DNA from: Roseovarius sp. MMSF_3281 | GTDB taxonomy: Bacteria > Pseudomonadota > Alphaproteobacteria > Rhodobacterales > Rhodobacteraceae | Assembly (NCBI RefSeq): GCF_030733685.1 | Contig: NZ_JASHIM010000005.1 | Location: forward strand, 124,001 to 188,000 | Direction: 5' to 3' | Length of the DNA stretch: 64,000 nucleotides | In this document: in pieces, positions 1-8,594 of the stretch | Numbering within the stretch: the stretch's first letter is position 1 | How the letters are laid out: each line of letters opens with the position of its first letter | Notes under the pieces: model-generated | The model's database searches: none | What the model saw: only the letters and a program-made list of their open reading frames with translations | Told to the model about the DNA's origin: nothing | Made by a program: the position numbers and the translations under genes

Positions 1-1508
1 ATATAAGTCGGGATGATGGTGCCTGCATCGTTGGCGACCATCTCTTGCATCTCCCAGTATATGTCAGTGCGCTTGCTCTCGTCGAGCAACCCGCGCGCTT
101 CGACCAACATGTTGTCGAATTTCTTCGATTGATACTGGCTTTCGTTCCAGGGTGCCTCCGAGCTGTAGAGCAGCGAGAACAGGATGTCCGGCGTCGGGCG
201 CGGATTGATATTCGCAAAATGAATTGGGGCTTTCCGCCAGTAGTTCGCCCAGTAGCCATCCGAAGGCACGCGCTGCACGTCGAAGTTCATGCCGATCTCG
301 GCTCCGGCCTGTTGCATAATGGAAGCAATATCAATTGAAGCGTTGGCGGCATCGGATGCGACGACCGGGATCGTCTGGCCCAGCAGACCGGCTTTCTCGA
401 ACAAGGCGCGGGCGCGTTCGGGATCGAAGTCGCGCGGCTTGAGTTCGGTGTTGTGGTACCTATTCGCCGGGGAGACGGGCTGGTCATTGCCGACCTCCGC
501 CTGCCCCCGGAAAACTGAGCGCTGAATCAGTTCACGGTTGATCAAATGTTTCATGCCCTCGATGAAACCTGGCTTGTCTCCCGGCTCTACATGAAGGCGG
601 ATGTTGAGGTTAGTGTAATTACCAGAAGTGCTGATCAGGGTACCGACATTCGCGTGCCCTTCCATCATTCGCAGGGAGCGCGCGTTGACCGACCCAGCAA
701 TATGAACATCGCCAGACAAAAGTGCATTGACGCGTGCATTGTTGTCAGAAATAGCGAAGAATTCGAAGCTATCGAGATAGGGGCCCTCGTTCTTGAAGTA
801 GTTCGGATTACGCACCGCGATGGAGCGTACGCCGGGCTCGAATTCCTCGAGCATGAAGGCGCCGGTGCCGTTGCCCTTGGAGAAATCGGTGGTCCCGTCG
901 GCCACGATCAGGAAGTGGTGCAACGACAGGATCGTGGGCAGGTCGGCATTGGGTTCGACCAGCACGATGCGCAGCGAAAGGTCGTCTTCGGCTTCGATCT
1001 CCTTCATCTGCTTGGCGATTGAATTCACGGCAGAGCCAACATCCGGATCGAGATGGCGCTTGAGCGAGAACACCACGTCAGCGGAGGTGAAGGGCTTGCC
1101 GTCATGGAACGAGATGCCCGAGCGCAGCTTGACCTGCCAGGTCTTGGCGTCACTCGATTCGATCGACTCGGCCAGCTCCATGTCGACTTCGCCCGCCTCG
1201 TTGAGGAAGGTCAGGCGATTATAGAGCGCGCAGCAGCGCGTGTAATCGGTGGAGAGCGTCGCCTTGGCCGGGTCGAGCGTGTCGGCGGTGGATGACGACC
1301 AGCCGGCCGCCTTCATGTGGCCGCCCGTCTTGGGGGTGTCGGCGACGGCCTGGCCGGCCTTCATGAGAAGGCTGCCACCGGCGCCGAGCGCGACGCCCGA
1401 GCTTATCAGCATCTTGAGAAGGTCGCGGCGGGTGGCGCCGCGGCGGATCGCGTCTTCGATCAGGGCGTCGTCGCGCCGGGTCCAGTTAGTGGGTGTCTTG
1501 TTGGTCAT
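1..1508 (-). CDS. ABC transporter substrate-binding protein, peptide/opine family 5 (C-terminus cut by window edge)
   Basis: Periplasmic solute-binding protein of the DppA/OppA class (SBP family 5), delivering a small peptide-like or opine-like ligand to an ABC importer. The N-terminus carries a twin-arginine export motif (TRRDLLKML) followed by a hydrophobic stretch and an Ala-rich cleavage region, so it is probably Tat-exported. The protein is near-identical in layout to the binding protein at 13977-15590: both have the TRCCA-YNRLTF stretch and the YWEMQEMVAN stretch near the C-terminus. By that comparison only about 35 residues are missing at the window edge. It lies downstream of the flavoprotein at 1747-3810 on the same strand with a 238-base gap, so co-transcription or a separate promoter are both possible. 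Its permease genes would be outside the window. Confidence 0.9.
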   Translation of the reverse strand, partial: MTNKTPTNWTRRDDALIEDAIRRGATRRDLLKMLISSGVALGAGGSLLMKAGQAVADTPKTGGHMKAAGWSSSTADTLDPAKATLSTDYTRCCALYNRLTFLNEAGEVDMELAESIESSDAKTWQVKLRSGISFHDGKPFTSADVVFSLKRHLDPDVGSAVNSIAKQMKEIEAEDDLSLRIVLVEPNADLPTILSLHHFLIVADGTTDFSKGNGTGAFMLEEFEPGVRSIAVRNPNYFKNEGPYLDSFEFFAISDNNARVNALLSGDVHIAGSVNARSLRMMEGHANVGTLISTSGNYTNLNIRLHVEPGDKPGFIEGMKHLINRELIQRSVFRGQAEVGNDQPVSPANRYHNTELKPRDFDPERARALFEKAGLLGQTIPVVASDAANASIDIASIMQQAGAEIGMNFDVQRVPSDGYWANYWRKAPIHFANINPRPTPDILFSLLYSSEAPWNESQYQSKKFDNMLVEARGLLDESKRTDIYWEMQEMVANDAGTIIPTY

Positions 1509-1746
1509 GGATTTGTTCCCTGTTGCTGTTTTGGCTTGCGGATTGGTTATGGCCATTGATTTGAAATGTTGGCCGGAAACCGTGCTCTATATCTTGTCAT
1601 GGTGGGTTGTTTTGACCCGCCGAGCACCGGTCATGCTCCCCTGTCCAAGCAAGGGAAGCTGGCCGAAGTCTTTAGGTTTTTTGATCAATAATGATTCTCC
1701 TATTGGTTAATATTTTCTGGAACGGGAGAACGGCGGGAACGCCGAT

Positions 1747-3810
1747 CTAAAGCTTCCGGCAAAGCCTGAAGGCATCCTGAATCGCGGAATAGATGTCACG
1801 GCTCGACACCGCGTCGCCGATCTGGTGAAGCTCGTATCCTTCGGAACGAATTTTGGTCGGTGTTTCCCTGCGGTCGAGCAACCACTCCAGGTCCGTTTTG
1901 CCGTCGTTGCGTGAATTTGCCCGCAGAGCGGCATATGCCTCGTCGAAAGGGACCGAACCGTGTTCAATCACGATTTGCTCTGCCACGTGCTGGCTCTCAA
2001 CATTGCTCAGCTCATGCCGCAGCGTAGCACGTAGGACATTGCCGGACTTTTCCACACGCACCAGTTTCTGTTCCACCAAGCGCGGGATGTTCAAACGCGC
2101 GAAACGCTGCCGGTAGCCCGATTTGTCGGTATAGGGCATGTCCAGCGCCACAGCATCATCCGGAGTCACAAACCGGACGGATGCGCCCGCCTCGCCAAAT
2201 TTCAGAGCGCAGGATGCCGCCGCCTGCCTGCCCGTCGCATCGTAGATCAGGACGTCCTGCTGCCTTGGAACTGCATTGGTCAAAATATCCCAAGTGGTAT
2301 CGCAATACTCCGCCCCTTCTAGCCAATCGAGGTCGGGCAGGCCCCCGGTGGCCATAATGACGATGTCCGGACGCTCGGCGAGGACGTCTGCTTCATCGAC
2401 AAAGGCGTTCAACCGTTGGTCTACGCCAAGTCGGTCCAGTTCGGCCACGCGCCAGTCCACGATGCCGATTAGGTCGCGCCGCTCTTCGGCGGCGGCAGCT
2501 ACCAGAATCTGTCCGCCGAGCCGGGCACCCGCCTCGAACAGCACGACGCGGTGACCGCGTTCGGCAAGTACCCGCGCAGCCTCTAGCCCCGCTGCGCCCC
2601 CGCCCACCACGACTGCAGTTTTTGGCACGGAAGCGGGCAGCACGCCATGTGGCAGCACCGTCTCGCGGCCTGTCGACGGATTATGAACGCAGTTGACCTT
2701 CTTGTAGAGACAATAGGACGCTCCCACGCAAGGACGGATCCGCTCCTCTTGTCCCTGCATTAGCTTCTGGACGATTTGCGGGTCCGCGATGTGGGCGCGC
2801 GTCATTCCCACCAGGTCAACGATGCCCGAACTAATCACATGGCGCGCGGTGGCGACATCACGGACAGCCGCCGCGTGCATCAGCGGCAGCTGCGTTTCGC
2901 GCCGAAATGCTGCGACCTCTGTCAGGAAAGGAGCGCTACGCTGAAACATGCCCGGCATGTTGTGTTCAGACAGAACGAGATCACTGTCCATACGCCCGAA
3001 TATCGCGTTGAAGAAATCGAGATGCCCCTCTGCCTCAAGGATACGCGCGAGTTCGAAGCAATCGGAGGTCGACAGTCCCTCGGGCGAGGCTTCGTCGATC
3101 ACGAAGCGGATGCCAACCAGCATCTCGTCGCCTACAGCCTTCCGGATCGCCTCGTGCACCATCAACACGAACCGGGCACGATTCTGCAGCGACCCACCGA
3201 AGCGGTCATTGCGCAGATTGGTCACGGGCGACATGAACTGCCCCAGAAGATGCCCGCCCGTAACCGTTTCGATCCCATCGAGGCCACCCTCTTTGCAGCG
3301 CAGAGCAGCCTCAGCGTAGTCCGATATTACGCGTGCAATGTCTGCCTCATCCATCTCGCGGGGGAAATTCCGAGTGCGCGTCTCCCGTACGCGGGACGGG
3401 GCCAGAGCAGGCAGGTGGCCTGCGGCAAAAGATGTCGCTCGACGGCCCAGGTGCGACACTTGCGACATCACCTTCGCGCCGTGGGCATGTATGCGTTGAG
3501 ACAAATGCTGCAGATGGGGAATGACTGAATCTCCAGCGAGGTCGATTTGCCCTCCACCCCAACTGGAATCGACCGAACTCATCGCGGAACCACCAATCAT
3601 GGTCATCGCCAGCCCACCCCTCGCCTTTTCCTCGTGGTAGCGAATATAACGTTCACCCGGCACACCGCTGTCATCCAGCATCGAGGCATGACTGGTGCTG
3701 ATGATGCGATTTTTGAAGTTGACGCCCTTGATCTGGAAGGGCTGAAGCAGCGGATCCTTCGAGAGAGTGCTGCTGTGCTTTTTCTCGCCTGTCTCGAAAT
3801 GCGCACTCAT
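1747..3810 (-). CDS. NADH:flavin oxidoreductase / amine demethylase-like flavoprotein (TMADH/2,4-dienoyl-CoA reductase architecture)
   Basis: A 687-residue protein with an N-terminal Old-Yellow-Enzyme TIM barrel (about residues 18-345; DRFGGSLQNRARF at 203-215), an Fe-S linker (361-374) and a C-terminal FAD/NAD-binding part beginning with VVVGGGAAGLEAAR near 400. This order is that of trimethylamine dehydrogenase, 2,4-dienoyl-CoA reductase and the N-methylproline (stachydrine) demethylase group; the barrel motif GGHLLGQFMSP seems closest to the last. The linker reads CVGASYC then C374: C361, C367 and C374 are present, but the position of the usual second cluster cysteine is Ala364, so a canonical 4Fe-4S site is in doubt. 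An adjacent binding protein and divergent LysR gene suggest catabolism of an imported N-methylated or secondary amine. The start with divergent regulator upstream is reasonable, though an ATG near residue 17-18 is not available. Confidence 0.85.
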   Translation of the reverse strand: MSAHFETGEKKHSSTLSKDPLLQPFQIKGVNFKNRIISTSHASMLDDSGVPGERYIRYHEEKARGGLAMTMIGGSAMSSVDSSWGGGQIDLAGDSVIPHLQHLSQRIHAHGAKVMSQVSHLGRRATSFAAGHLPALAPSRVRETRTRNFPREMDEADIARVISDYAEAALRCKEGGLDGIETVTGGHLLGQFMSPVTNLRNDRFGGSLQNRARFVLMVHEAIRKAVGDEMLVGIRFVIDEASPEGLSTSDCFELARILEAEGHLDFFNAIFGRMDSDLVLSEHNMPGMFQRSAPFLTEVAAFRRETQLPLMHAAAVRDVATARHVISSGIVDLVGMTRAHIADPQIVQKLMQGQEERIRPCVGASYCLYKKVNCVHNPSTGRETVLPHGVLPASVPKTAVVVGGGAAGLEAARVLAERGHRVVLFEAGARLGGQILVAAAAEERRDLIGIVDWRVAELDRLGVDQRLNAFVDEADVLAERPDIVIMATGGLPDLDWLEGAEYCDTTWDILTNAVPRQQDVLIYDATGRQAAASCALKFGEAGASVRFVTPDDAVALDMPYTDKSGYRQRFARLNIPRLVEQKLVRVEKSGNVLRATLRHELSNVESQHVAEQIVIEHGSVPFDEAYAALRANSRNDGKTDLEWLLDRRETPTKIRSEGYELHQIGDAVSSRDIYSAIQDAFRLCRKL

Positions 3811-3988
3811 TCTTCGACTCCCGAAAGCATATCATTGCAATCTTGGCCAATACGGCACTGGCACCGTCGACGTCGACAGGGTGAGGGAGATCTCCGCAAT
3901 GTGCTGGCTGACCATATTTTCTCAGCGTAGCAGTGGTAAACCGCACGGAGTAGCTTGAAAAAAAACATGCCATTCATAAAGTGAGCGT
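3811..3988. promoter_or_regulatory. Divergent promoter region between the flavoprotein and LysR genes
   Basis: The 178 bases between two divergent starts must hold promoters for both genes and, by LysR habit, the regulator's binding site. The region is more AT-rich than the flanking genes. I could not single out one convincing LysR box or -35/-10 pair. Confidence 0.5.
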
Positions 3989-4933
3989 ATGGCTAAGCTC
4001 TACCGAGAACTTTCATCCTCCAAGGCACTGTTTATCTTTGAAGCTGCCGCGCGCTGCGGCAGCTTCACGGCAGCGGCTTCCGAATTCAATGTATCTCAGC
4101 CCTCCATCAGTCGCACAATCGGGCAGTTAGAAGAAATCCTCGGATTTCCGCTTTTCCTGCGCCGCGCGCGGGGTATCAAGCTAACCCCCGAAGGGCGCAT
4201 GCTTTATGATAGCGTCAGCATAGGCTTTGGCGGAATAGAGACTGCTCTTCAGATCATCCGACAACGTCGGGAACGCCTTCGTGAAAAACCGCTGGTGACG
4301 CTGTCGCTGTCGAGCTCCTTCGTAGCGCATTGGTTAGTCCCCCGGTTCAGCGAATTCAATGAGCGCTTTCCGGATGTCGATCTGCGGTTTGAGCTTGTCA
4401 GCGGAAAACTGGGAGACATTCCCAACTCCGTGGACTTAGCGACCCGCGTGGTCGAACCGGACGAAGATAGATATGTCACGTGGGCGTTTGCACCCGAAGT
4501 CATCCTACCCGTCTGCAGCCCTCAATACCTGGAGCAGCACGGTCCCATTTGCGATGCAGGCGGACATGTCCTTTTGCATCTCTCTGACCACGACGAGGAT
4601 GATTGGCGCGGCATTCACCTGTCCGCGGGGACGGAGGATCGCAACACTTGGCATGTGTTCTCTGATTACAGCGTAGTTCTGCAGGCTGCCTTGGCCGGCA
4701 AGGGAATTGCGCTGGGTTGGTTGAGCGTGCTGTCAGGTGCCCTTCTGGACGAAAGGTTGGTTCCGGCGTCGACCCACTGCTTCACGACCGGGCGCGTCCA
4801 CAGCCTTGTCGCCCCTGCCGCGCGCCCGATCCCAGCGGTCGTCACTGAAATTCGCGACTGGCTGATCGCAGAAATGGACGCGGAAGTGAAACACGTGAGA
4901 GATAAATTCTCGCTTCAGATTGGCTTAGCGTGA
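3989..4933 (+). CDS. LysR-family transcriptional regulator, GcvA-like
   Basis: A 314-residue regulator with an N-terminal winged helix-turn-helix at about residues 10-70 (ALFIFEAAARCGSFTAAA, then SEFNVSQPSISRTI) and a LysR substrate-binding domain. The wording of the DNA-binding helix and the effector domain resembles the GcvA subgroup. It is transcribed away from the flavoprotein gene at 1747-3810, the classic arrangement for a LysR activator and its target, so it probably controls that gene and the linked transporter. Base composition of this gene and its flanks is less GC-rich than the rest of region A, which may indicate transfer. The ligand is unknown. Confidence 0.93.
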   Translation: MAKLYRELSSSKALFIFEAAARCGSFTAAASEFNVSQPSISRTIGQLEEILGFPLFLRRARGIKLTPEGRMLYDSVSIGFGGIETALQIIRQRRERLREKPLVTLSLSSSFVAHWLVPRFSEFNERFPDVDLRFELVSGKLGDIPNSVDLATRVVEPDEDRYVTWAFAPEVILPVCSPQYLEQHGPICDAGGHVLLHLSDHDEDDWRGIHLSAGTEDRNTWHVFSDYSVVLQAALAGKGIALGWLSVLSGALLDERLVPASTHCFTTGRVHSLVAPAARPIPAVVTEIRDWLIAEMDAEVKHVRDKFSLQIGLA

Positions 4934-5449
4934 GGTGCCCTTAGTTTCCTAGAAAACTGTCTCGTTCAGTTTCTACTGTCGGAGATGTTAATTGTGGACG
5001 GCTCGCGATGGAGGCATATTCACGAAGGTGACATGCTTACGACTCTCAGCCGCGCTTCATTACCTTCCTATCGTGGCGCGCGTAGATCAAGAATACTAAC
5101 GGGATAAATCAGGGGCGCCCACGGTAGAACGGATTGGCTTTCGGGTTACAGTCGAAGTCAAATGCGCTATGGGCCTGCTCAGTGGCCCGATCTGGAAGGG
5201 CTGCATCAATGGGTCGTCGCGCATGGGTCGGCTTATCCTCGTTGGTGGTGGTTTTCTTCTAGCGCGTGCCGGTGCAATCCCGGGTGCGCGGAGTTCACGG
5301 GCAGATTTGCAAATAACAAAGCGCATATGCTGTGGTATCCGGGCCGGAAACCGCAGAAAAAGCCGTGACGATTGGTCGATACTGTGTAGGAAGTGGTATC
5401 CGACCCCGCGCGGCACGGCCCGACGTGCCTGCGCAACGGAAGAACAGGG
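4934..5449. other. Intergenic stretch without an intact gene
   Basis: About 500 bases between the LysR gene and the GNAT gene. The only recognisable content is a short N-terminal flavin-oxidoreductase-like fragment on the minus strand near 5170-5224. The rest shows no coding frame with convincing protein character, and looks like decayed sequence plus the GNAT promoter. Confidence 0.5.
5170..5224 (-). pseudogene. Remnant of the 5' end of a TMADH-like NADH:flavin oxidoreductase gene
   Basis: Read on the minus strand from an ATG at 5224, the first residues are MRDDPLMQPFQIGPL. This matches the stereotyped N-terminus of the flavoprotein at 1747-3810, whose residues 18-28 read KDPLLQPFQIK. Similarity stops after about 15-18 residues and no barrel sequence follows. 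The likeliest reading is a second paralogue deleted down to its start. The match is short, so chance cannot be excluded. Confidence 0.35.
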
Positions 5450-6391
5450 ATGTGCGTAAGCATGGTGAAACAGGTTGGCGAGTCCGGAAATGACGCTTTG
5501 TCCGAAGCAGGCACGCCTACGGAAGACAGTTTTCGCGTGGACAAATTCATGGCGACCGCGCACCGGATCAGCCCGGCCGACCGGACACTCTTGCACGAGC
5601 TGACCGTCGGGGTTTTCTGGCCGCATCGCTGGCGCGATCTGGATGCCTTTATCTCGTTGGGCGAAGGGTACCTGGCGGTGGACGAGATCGGCCGCGCCAT
5701 GGGGTCGGCCATGTGTTTTCGCGCGGAGCCCGATTTCGCCATGCTGGGCATGATGGTCACAGCGCCGCGGCTTCAGACGATGGGCACGGGGCGCTGGCTT
5801 TTGCGCCGGGTGATGGATGAACTCCCCAACATGGATATGCGGCTTAGCGCGACACGGCAGGGATACCGGCTTTACAAGGAAGCGGGCTTTGTGCCGCTGA
5901 CGACGATCTGGCAGCATCAGGGCACGACGCGGCGGGTCCAATTGCCCGATGCGGTACCGGGCGTAACGGCGCGCGTGATGCAGCCGGAGGATACCGCCGC
6001 AGTCACGGCTCTGGATACGTATGCGTATGGGGCCGCACGGGACAGGACCCTGACCGAGATGCTGCGCTTGTCTGACGGCATGGTCGTCGAGCGGGACGGC
6101 ACGATCTGTGGCTTTGCGCTGCGCCGCCGCTTCGGGCGCGGCTGGGTCGTCGGGCCTGTGGTTGCAGAGACCGATGACATCGCGATGATGCTGACCGCCC
6201 CGCTGATCAATCTCAGCGAAGGCGAATTCGTGCGTCTTGATACGCCGGTGAAAAGCGAGAAGTTCAACGTGTTTCTGTCAGCCATCGGTATGGGCGTTTA
6301 CGACACTGTCACCGAAATGTACTTGGGCCACCAGCGTCGTCCGCTGGACGGCCCGCACATTTTCGGACTGGCTGCCCACTCGCTGGGCTGA
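5450..6391 (+). CDS. GNAT-family N-acetyltransferase with a second C-terminal acetyltransferase-like domain
   Basis: About 313 residues. The first half is a GNAT fold whose acetyl-CoA loop is represented by APRLQTMGTGRWLL, followed by the typical YRLYKEAGF strand. The second half (from about PGVTARVMQPEDTAAV) is a second GNAT-like domain with the FGRGWVVGPVVAETD motif. The same two-domain plan recurs at 9845-10684, so the two are paralogues. I chose the ATG at 5450 because GGAAG sits 7 bases upstream; ATGs at 5462 and 5549 are alternatives. The acceptor amine is unknown; by context it may be an amino acid or polyamine-like metabolite. The gene converges on the oxidase gene at 6404. Confidence 0.82.
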   Translation: MCVSMVKQVGESGNDALSEAGTPTEDSFRVDKFMATAHRISPADRTLLHELTVGVFWPHRWRDLDAFISLGEGYLAVDEIGRAMGSAMCFRAEPDFAMLGMMVTAPRLQTMGTGRWLLRRVMDELPNMDMRLSATRQGYRLYKEAGFVPLTTIWQHQGTTRRVQLPDAVPGVTARVMQPEDTAAVTALDTYAYGAARDRTLTEMLRLSDGMVVERDGTICGFALRRRFGRGWVVGPVVAETDDIAMMLTAPLINLSEGEFVRLDTPVKSEKFNVFLSAIGMGVYDTVTEMYLGHQRRPLDGPHIFGLAAHSLG

Positions 6392-6403
6392 GCGCGACAG
6401 GGA

Positions 6404-7693
6404 TTAGGTCAGGCGGTCCTTGAGCGAGAACCACATGCCGACTAATGGCAGGAACCAAGGGCGGCCCGAATAGCCGGGTACGACCGGCCAATCGAGGTCG
6501 GCCAGCGGGTTTGTGTCCTGGCGTCCCAGGGCGATGTCGGCGAGCGACGCACCCACCAGCGTCGACATTTGCGCGCCGTGGCCGGAATAGCCCATGCCGT
6601 ATATCATACCGTCCATTTCTCCGGCGCGGGGCAGCCTGTCCTTGGTCATGCCGACCAGCCCGCCCCAGCAATAATCGATCTGCACATCAGCAAGATGCGG
6701 AAAGATTTGGGCCATGCCGGCGCGAAGGATGGCCCCCGACTTGGCGTCGGAGCGCTGGTCGGAGGTGGCCGAGAACCGTGCCCGCCCACCGAAGATCAGA
6801 CGGTTGTCGGGCGACAGGCGGAAATAGTTTCCGATGTTCATGGAGGTCACGCAAGTGCGGTTGCCGAGCAGGGTCGCCGCGACTTCGGCGTCGTCTAGCG
6901 GGCGCGTGCCCACGATGAAGGAGCCGACCGCGATGATCCGTTTGCGAAAGGGTTTAAGTGGTGCGGAGCCGTGGACGCCCGAGTAGGCACCCGTCGCGGC
7001 GATGACACGCTCCGCCCGGAGGGAGCCGCGCGGGGTTTCGACCCGCCATCCGTCGTTCTGCCGGTGTCGGGCCATCACCGGCGCACCTTCCCATATGCGT
7101 GCGCCGTGGCCGGAGGCTGCACGGGCCAGGCCGGTGACGTAGCGGCCCATGTGCATCATCGCGGACTTGGGCTGAAGCGTGGCGCCGTGAAAGGCGCGCG
7201 ACCCGATTTCGTCGGGCAGCTCCGAAGGTTCGAGCCAGCGCGCCTCGGGATCGACCTCGCGCGCAATGAGTTCGCAATTGGCGCGCAGGCCGGCGACATG
7301 ACCGGGTTTCGAGGCGAGCTTGAGTTTGCCCGAGCGGCGGAAATCGCAGGCGATGCCTTCCTCGGCGATGATGTCCTCGATCATGTCGATCGAATGGTCA
7401 TAGGCCTTGTAGAGTGCATTGGCGCGTTCCGCGCCCAAATGCGCCTTGGCCGCGGCATAGCCATGCGCGAGCCCGTTGTTGAGATGTCCGCCGTTGCGAC
7501 CCGAGCCGCCGGCTCCGACATGCTGCGCCTCGAGCAAGGCCACCGAGACGCCCGCGCGCGCAAGCCGCAGCGCAGCGCTGAGCCCGGTGAAGCCGCCGCC
7601 GATGATGGCGACGTCGAACCGTCCCTCGACGGGGGCTTCCTGCCCGCCCTCGAATGGCGGGACGGTGTCGAGCCAGTAGGACGTGTATTTCAT
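6404..7693 (-). CDS. FAD-dependent oxidoreductase, gamma-glutamylputrescine oxidase-like (DAO family)
   Basis: A 429-residue DAO-family flavoprotein with an N-terminal Rossmann motif (VAIIGGGFTGLSAALRLA) after a leader MKYTSYWLDT, which is characteristic of the PuuB/OrdL group. The motif GGSGRNGGHLNNGLAHGY marks the flavin-binding segment, and WGGLVGMTKDRLPRAG plus GMGYSGHGAQMS are the usual C-terminal FAD contacts. Members oxidise secondary or acylated amines to an aldehyde with release of amine and H2O2. The start is the ATG at 7693, preceded by GGAGG at 5 bases; an upstream ATG at 7714 lacks this and overlaps the previous gene. It is the second gene of a pair with the HAD hydrolase at 7711. 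The PuuB assignment is by overall likeness, not a proven substrate. Confidence 0.85.
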   Translation of the reverse strand: MKYTSYWLDTVPPFEGGQEAPVEGRFDVAIIGGGFTGLSAALRLARAGVSVALLEAQHVGAGGSGRNGGHLNNGLAHGYAAAKAHLGAERANALYKAYDHSIDMIEDIIAEEGIACDFRRSGKLKLASKPGHVAGLRANCELIAREVDPEARWLEPSELPDEIGSRAFHGATLQPKSAMMHMGRYVTGLARAASGHGARIWEGAPVMARHRQNDGWRVETPRGSLRAERVIAATGAYSGVHGSAPLKPFRKRIIAVGSFIVGTRPLDDAEVAATLLGNRTCVTSMNIGNYFRLSPDNRLIFGGRARFSATSDQRSDAKSGAILRAGMAQIFPHLADVQIDYCWGGLVGMTKDRLPRAGEMDGMIYGMGYSGHGAQMSTLVGASLADIALGRQDTNPLADLDWPVVPGYSGRPWFLPLVGMWFSLKDRLT

Positions 7694-7710
7694 GTCCGCC
7701 TCCGTGTGCA

Positions 7711-8376
7711 TCAAAGCCCGACCAGCGTGGGCAATCCAGAGATGTCCGGAATCTCGGTATATCCATAATAAGGATTGGCGGGCTCGTGGCCGCGATTGAC
7801 CCAGGCCTTATGGGTGATGCCGAGATCATGTGCCGTCATAAGGTCATAGCGGAAGCTGGACGAGACGTGCAGCACATCCTCTGGGCCACAGCCCAGCTGG
7901 TCGAACATGTATTCGAAGGCCCGCATCTGCGGTTTGTAGGCCTGTGCGTCCTCGGCGGTGAAGACATGGGTGATGGGCACGCCGAGATTGGCGATGTTGT
8001 GCGAGATCTGGCTGTTCATTGCGTTGGTGAGTGCGACCAGGGGGATCTTGCCCGCGATCTTGGAAAGGCCGGCGGTGACGTCGGGATGCGGGCCCCAAGT
8101 AGGCACGCGCTCGTAGATTTCCGCGGCGACGGCGGGATCGAACGCCACGCCGTTGCGCCTGCAGGTGCGTTCGAGCGCGTTGTGCACGACCTCGGCATAG
8201 GGTTTCCAGGCGCCCAGCACCTCGTCCAGACGGTAGGCGGAGAAATCGCGAATGAAGACTTCCATCGCGTCGGAAGACAGCACCTTTCCGTAATGGTCGC
8301 GCGCGGCCTGGCCCATGTCGAACAAGATCATGGTACCGTGGCAGTCGAAAGTGATGAATTTGGGAGTGAAGGGCAT
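7711..8376 (-). CDS. HAD-superfamily hydrolase, haloacid dehalogenase type II-like
   Basis: A 221-residue HAD protein. Motif I is FDCHGTM: the nucleophile Asp is present, but the second acid expected in HAD phosphatases is His. Motif II is VALTNA, motif III is AYKPQ, and motif IV is HVSSSFRYD, close to the SSNxxD pattern of L-2-haloacid dehalogenases. This resembles the dehalogenase lineage rather than phosphatases, but the real reaction may be another hydrolysis. The ATG at 8376 with GGAG upstream is preferred over a TTG four codons earlier. It forms an operon with the oxidase at 6404-7693, and a second HAD paralogue lies at 13155. Confidence 0.82.
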   Translation of the reverse strand: MPFTPKFITFDCHGTMILFDMGQAARDHYGKVLSSDAMEVFIRDFSAYRLDEVLGAWKPYAEVVHNALERTCRRNGVAFDPAVAAEIYERVPTWGPHPDVTAGLSKIAGKIPLVALTNAMNSQISHNIANLGVPITHVFTAEDAQAYKPQMRAFEYMFDQLGCGPEDVLHVSSSFRYDLMTAHDLGITHKAWVNRGHEPANPYYGYTEIPDISGLPTLVGL

Positions 8377-8594
8377 GGGAGTCTCCAAAGGGTTCGAGTT
8401 GCCCTTATTCTCGCTGGATCCAGACGGAATGGATTGCCGGGTTTTCCGCGCCGACCGCAGGATATCGCGTTGATCGGGCTGGATGCGGCAAAAGGTGCTG
8501 CGGTATCGGGGCGATGCGATGCCCCGCGCCGGGCACTCTGTGCCAGGATGTGCCTTGCAACGCGCCGTGTTCGAAAAAGAGGACTCAAGACATC
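8377..8594. promoter_or_regulatory. Divergent promoter region between HAD/oxidase pair and argE-like operon
   Basis: The 218 bases between the HAD start (8376, minus) and the deacetylase start (8595, plus) hold no gene and should contain both promoters. No clear operator could be picked out. Confidence 0.4.
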
